NCBI GenBank assembly: GCA_937873555.1
Contig: CALMWN010000092.1
Coordinates: forward strand, 1-6,037
DNA: 6,037 bases
Direction of reading: 5' to 3'
DNA from: an uncultured Clostridia bacterium
GTDB taxonomy: Bacteria; Bacillota; Clostridia; Acetivibrionales; CALMWN01
The notes under the pieces are model-generated. The model saw only the letters and a list, made by a program, of their open reading frames with translations. It was not told the origin of the DNA and did no database searches. The first letter of the stretch is position 1. Each line of letters starts with the position of its first letter. Both the position numbers and the translations under genes were made by a program. Below are positions 5,324 to 6,037 of this stretch, piece after piece.

Positions 5324-5354
5324 AACAGGACGCCATAATATTTAGCGTCCTGTT
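5324..5354 (-). terminator. 10-bp hairpin, probable terminator on the minus strand
   Basis: AACAGGACGC (5324-5333) pairs perfectly with GCGTCCTGTT (5345-5354) around an 11-nt AT-rich loop. Read on the minus strand it is followed by the T-rich TGTATTTTGC, a weak U-tract; on the plus strand there is none. It lies between the strong terminator of the membrane-protein gene and the methyltransferase promoter, so it may be a backup terminator or a leader structure. Confidence 0.5.
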
Positions 5355-5410
5355 CAGCTCGGTATGTAATATAAACGATTAAAAAAACAACCTCCCCTTG
5401 AGTATATCTT

Positions 5411-5448
5411 TAAAAATAAAAAACCCGCTAACTTAGAGTTAACGGGTT
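5411..5448 (-). terminator. Strong intrinsic terminator of the membrane-protein gene
   Basis: In minus-strand RNA, AACCCGUUAAC (5448-5438) pairs with GUUAGCGGGUU (5432-5422) in an 11-bp stem with one G-U wobble and a 5-nt loop, followed by a run of U broken by one A (5421-5411). This is a textbook Rho-independent terminator about 105 bases after the stop of the membrane-protein gene. The plus strand has no T-run. Confidence 0.88.
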
Positions 5449-5552
5449 ATATTCAATAATTTTCATGCCCATGTATGACAGGGACTTCTCAAATTAAAGC
5501 AAGAAGCTTATTGATAATAAACAAATAATATAAATATATTATACTATTAAAA
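5449..5552 (-). other. AT-rich 3' untranslated region of the membrane-protein gene
   Basis: These 104 bases lie between the membrane-protein stop codon and its terminator. The only structure noted is an AT-only palindrome, TAATATA-AA-TATATTA (5526-5541), which is low complexity. No ORF with a plausible RBS is seen. Confidence 0.4.
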
Positions 5553-5915
5553 CTATCTTTTTACAACCTCGAAATCATCAGTTTCAATAAGGTCTATGTT
5601 ATAAAAATGCACTCTCTCATTCTTGTCATCCCTGAAAACAATATAATTGAAAACCGTTTTTCCTATTACTTCACCATCGATATAGCTATCGTCGGTTCTG
5701 TTGTATAAGTGTATGAGGTCTCCCCTTCTTATTGGAACCTTACAGACGACAAAATCCTTAGTACTAGCCTGGATATAAAAAACATAATGGTTTTTGCCGT
5801 GTTTGAGAGCAAGATAAATAACATAAGAAATCCACCTGATGATGAACACTGCAGTGGTCAATAGCAGGGCAAGCAACAAATAGTTTATGAAATTGTTAAT
5901 GAAATTATTATACAT
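5553..5915 (-). CDS. Small single-pass membrane protein, function unknown
   Basis: This 120-aa protein has one strong hydrophobic segment at about residues 12-37 (NYLLLALLLTTAVFIIRWIS onward), followed by positive residues (KHGKN) and an 80-residue soluble part. Under the positive-inside rule, the soluble part is probably cytoplasmic. That part alternates hydrophobic and charged residues (DFVVCKVPIRRGDLIHLYNR, then GEVIGKTVFNYIVFRDDKN) and looks all-beta, vaguely like the small beta-barrel of MscS-type proteins (an RxGD turn, then a Gly-rich strand). This resemblance is weak and I assign no function. I chose ATG 5915 because a purine-rich GGGGAGAGG lies just before it and a good promoter ends about 30 bases upstream. 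A longer form from TTG 5993 would begin upstream of that promoter. The gene stands alone with its own promoter and terminator. Confidence 0.7.
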   Translation of the reverse strand: MYNNFINNFINYLLLALLLTTAVFIIRWISYVIYLALKHGKNHYVFYIQASTKDFVVCKVPIRRGDLIHLYNRTDDSYIDGEVIGKTVFNYIVFRDDKNERVHFYNIDLIETDDFEVVKR

Positions 5916-5948
5916 TCGCCTCTCCCCTATTCTCCCTGTTATTTCTTT

Positions 5949-5977
5949 AATATAAAAAATAATATTGGAAAATTCAA
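5949..5977 (-). promoter_or_regulatory. Sigma-A type promoter of the membrane-protein gene
   Basis: On the minus strand TTGAAT (5977-5972, 4/6 to consensus) and TATATT (5954-5949, 5/6) are separated by exactly 17 bp. The start would fall near 5942, giving a leader of roughly 25-30 bases before ATG 5915 and excluding the upstream TTG start at 5993. Confidence 0.6.
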
Positions 5978-6011
5978 GTAAATCCAACCTCAAGAAAGTC
6001 CAAATTCGACG

Positions 6012-6029
6012 AAATTTTCAAAATTTTCA
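6012..6029. repeat. Tandem 9-mer direct repeat
   Basis: AAATTTTCA occurs twice back to back (6012-6020 and 6021-6029), next to the palindrome TTCGACGAA (6005-6013). It lies upstream of the membrane-protein promoter near the window edge. AT-rich chance is a fair alternative to a regulatory role. Confidence 0.35.
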
Positions 6030-6037
6030 TTATTTAC

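Noticed and set aside
5291..5354. CRISPR-like repeat-spacer pattern upstream of the methyltransferase
   Set aside because: Only two 10-bp near-palindromes occur, and the neighbouring hairpin is unrelated; no repeat of CRISPR length is present.
5305..5379. 25-codon open frame on the minus strand after a good AAGGGGAGG (5391-5399)
   Set aside because: The RBS resembles that of the delta gene, but at proper spacing there is only ATC, no ATG, GTG or TTG, and the frame spans the 10-bp hairpin. It is more likely a remnant or chance than a gene.
5916..5993. N-terminal extension of the membrane protein from TTG 5993
   Set aside because: A well-spaced promoter (5977-5949) lies inside this extension and would start transcription downstream of the TTG; ATG 5915 has a purine-rich RBS.

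Overview
The window is AT-rich and has strong AAGGAGG-type ribosome binding sites, intrinsic terminators and clostridial-looking proteins, which suggests a low-GC Firmicute, probably a member of the Clostridia. The gene mix (DNA methyltransferase, DNA polymerase III delta-like protein, and a small Cys-cluster protein of a type I associate with Firmicutes phages) points to a prophage or other mobile or accessory replicon region. That origin is inference.

Layout. At 1-462 (+) lies the 3' part of an unrecognised gene. It is followed at once by a hairpin (464-506) whose U-tract reads on the minus strand. At 517-2500 sits a complete IS256-family insertion sequence, delimited by 25-bp terminal inverted repeats (19/25 identical) and a perfect 8-bp target duplication AAACTAAA (509-516 and 2501-2508). 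It encodes a full-length DDE transposase (606-1826), a 94-aa passenger ORF (1931-2215) and a hairpin-rich noncoding right arm (2216-2475). The rest is on the minus strand: a three-gene operon running from 5239 down to 2504 (beta-class DNA methyltransferase, HolA-like delta subunit, Cys-cluster protein ending in a QESLF sliding-clamp-binding-like tail), a regulatory intergenic region (5240-5552), and a small single-pass membrane protein (5553-5915) with its own promoter and terminator.

How the parts relate. Before the insertion, the minus-strand operon ended a few bases from the terminator at 464-506, convergent with the gene at 1-462. The IS landed on the stop codon of the last operon gene. 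The target duplication kept the stop codon, but the operon is now about 2 kb from its original terminator. Inside the IS, a 13-bp hairpin buries the transposase ribosome binding site and ends in a T-run, which should block expression from outside transcripts. The outer ends of the element carry a -35-like TTTACA and a -10-like TATAAC that would form a promoter at 16-18 bp spacing if the element circularised.

The most interesting points are the large IS256-type element with an uncharacterised passenger ORF and structured tail, and the methyltransferase/delta/clamp-motif operon, which looks like an accessory module acting at the replication machinery.
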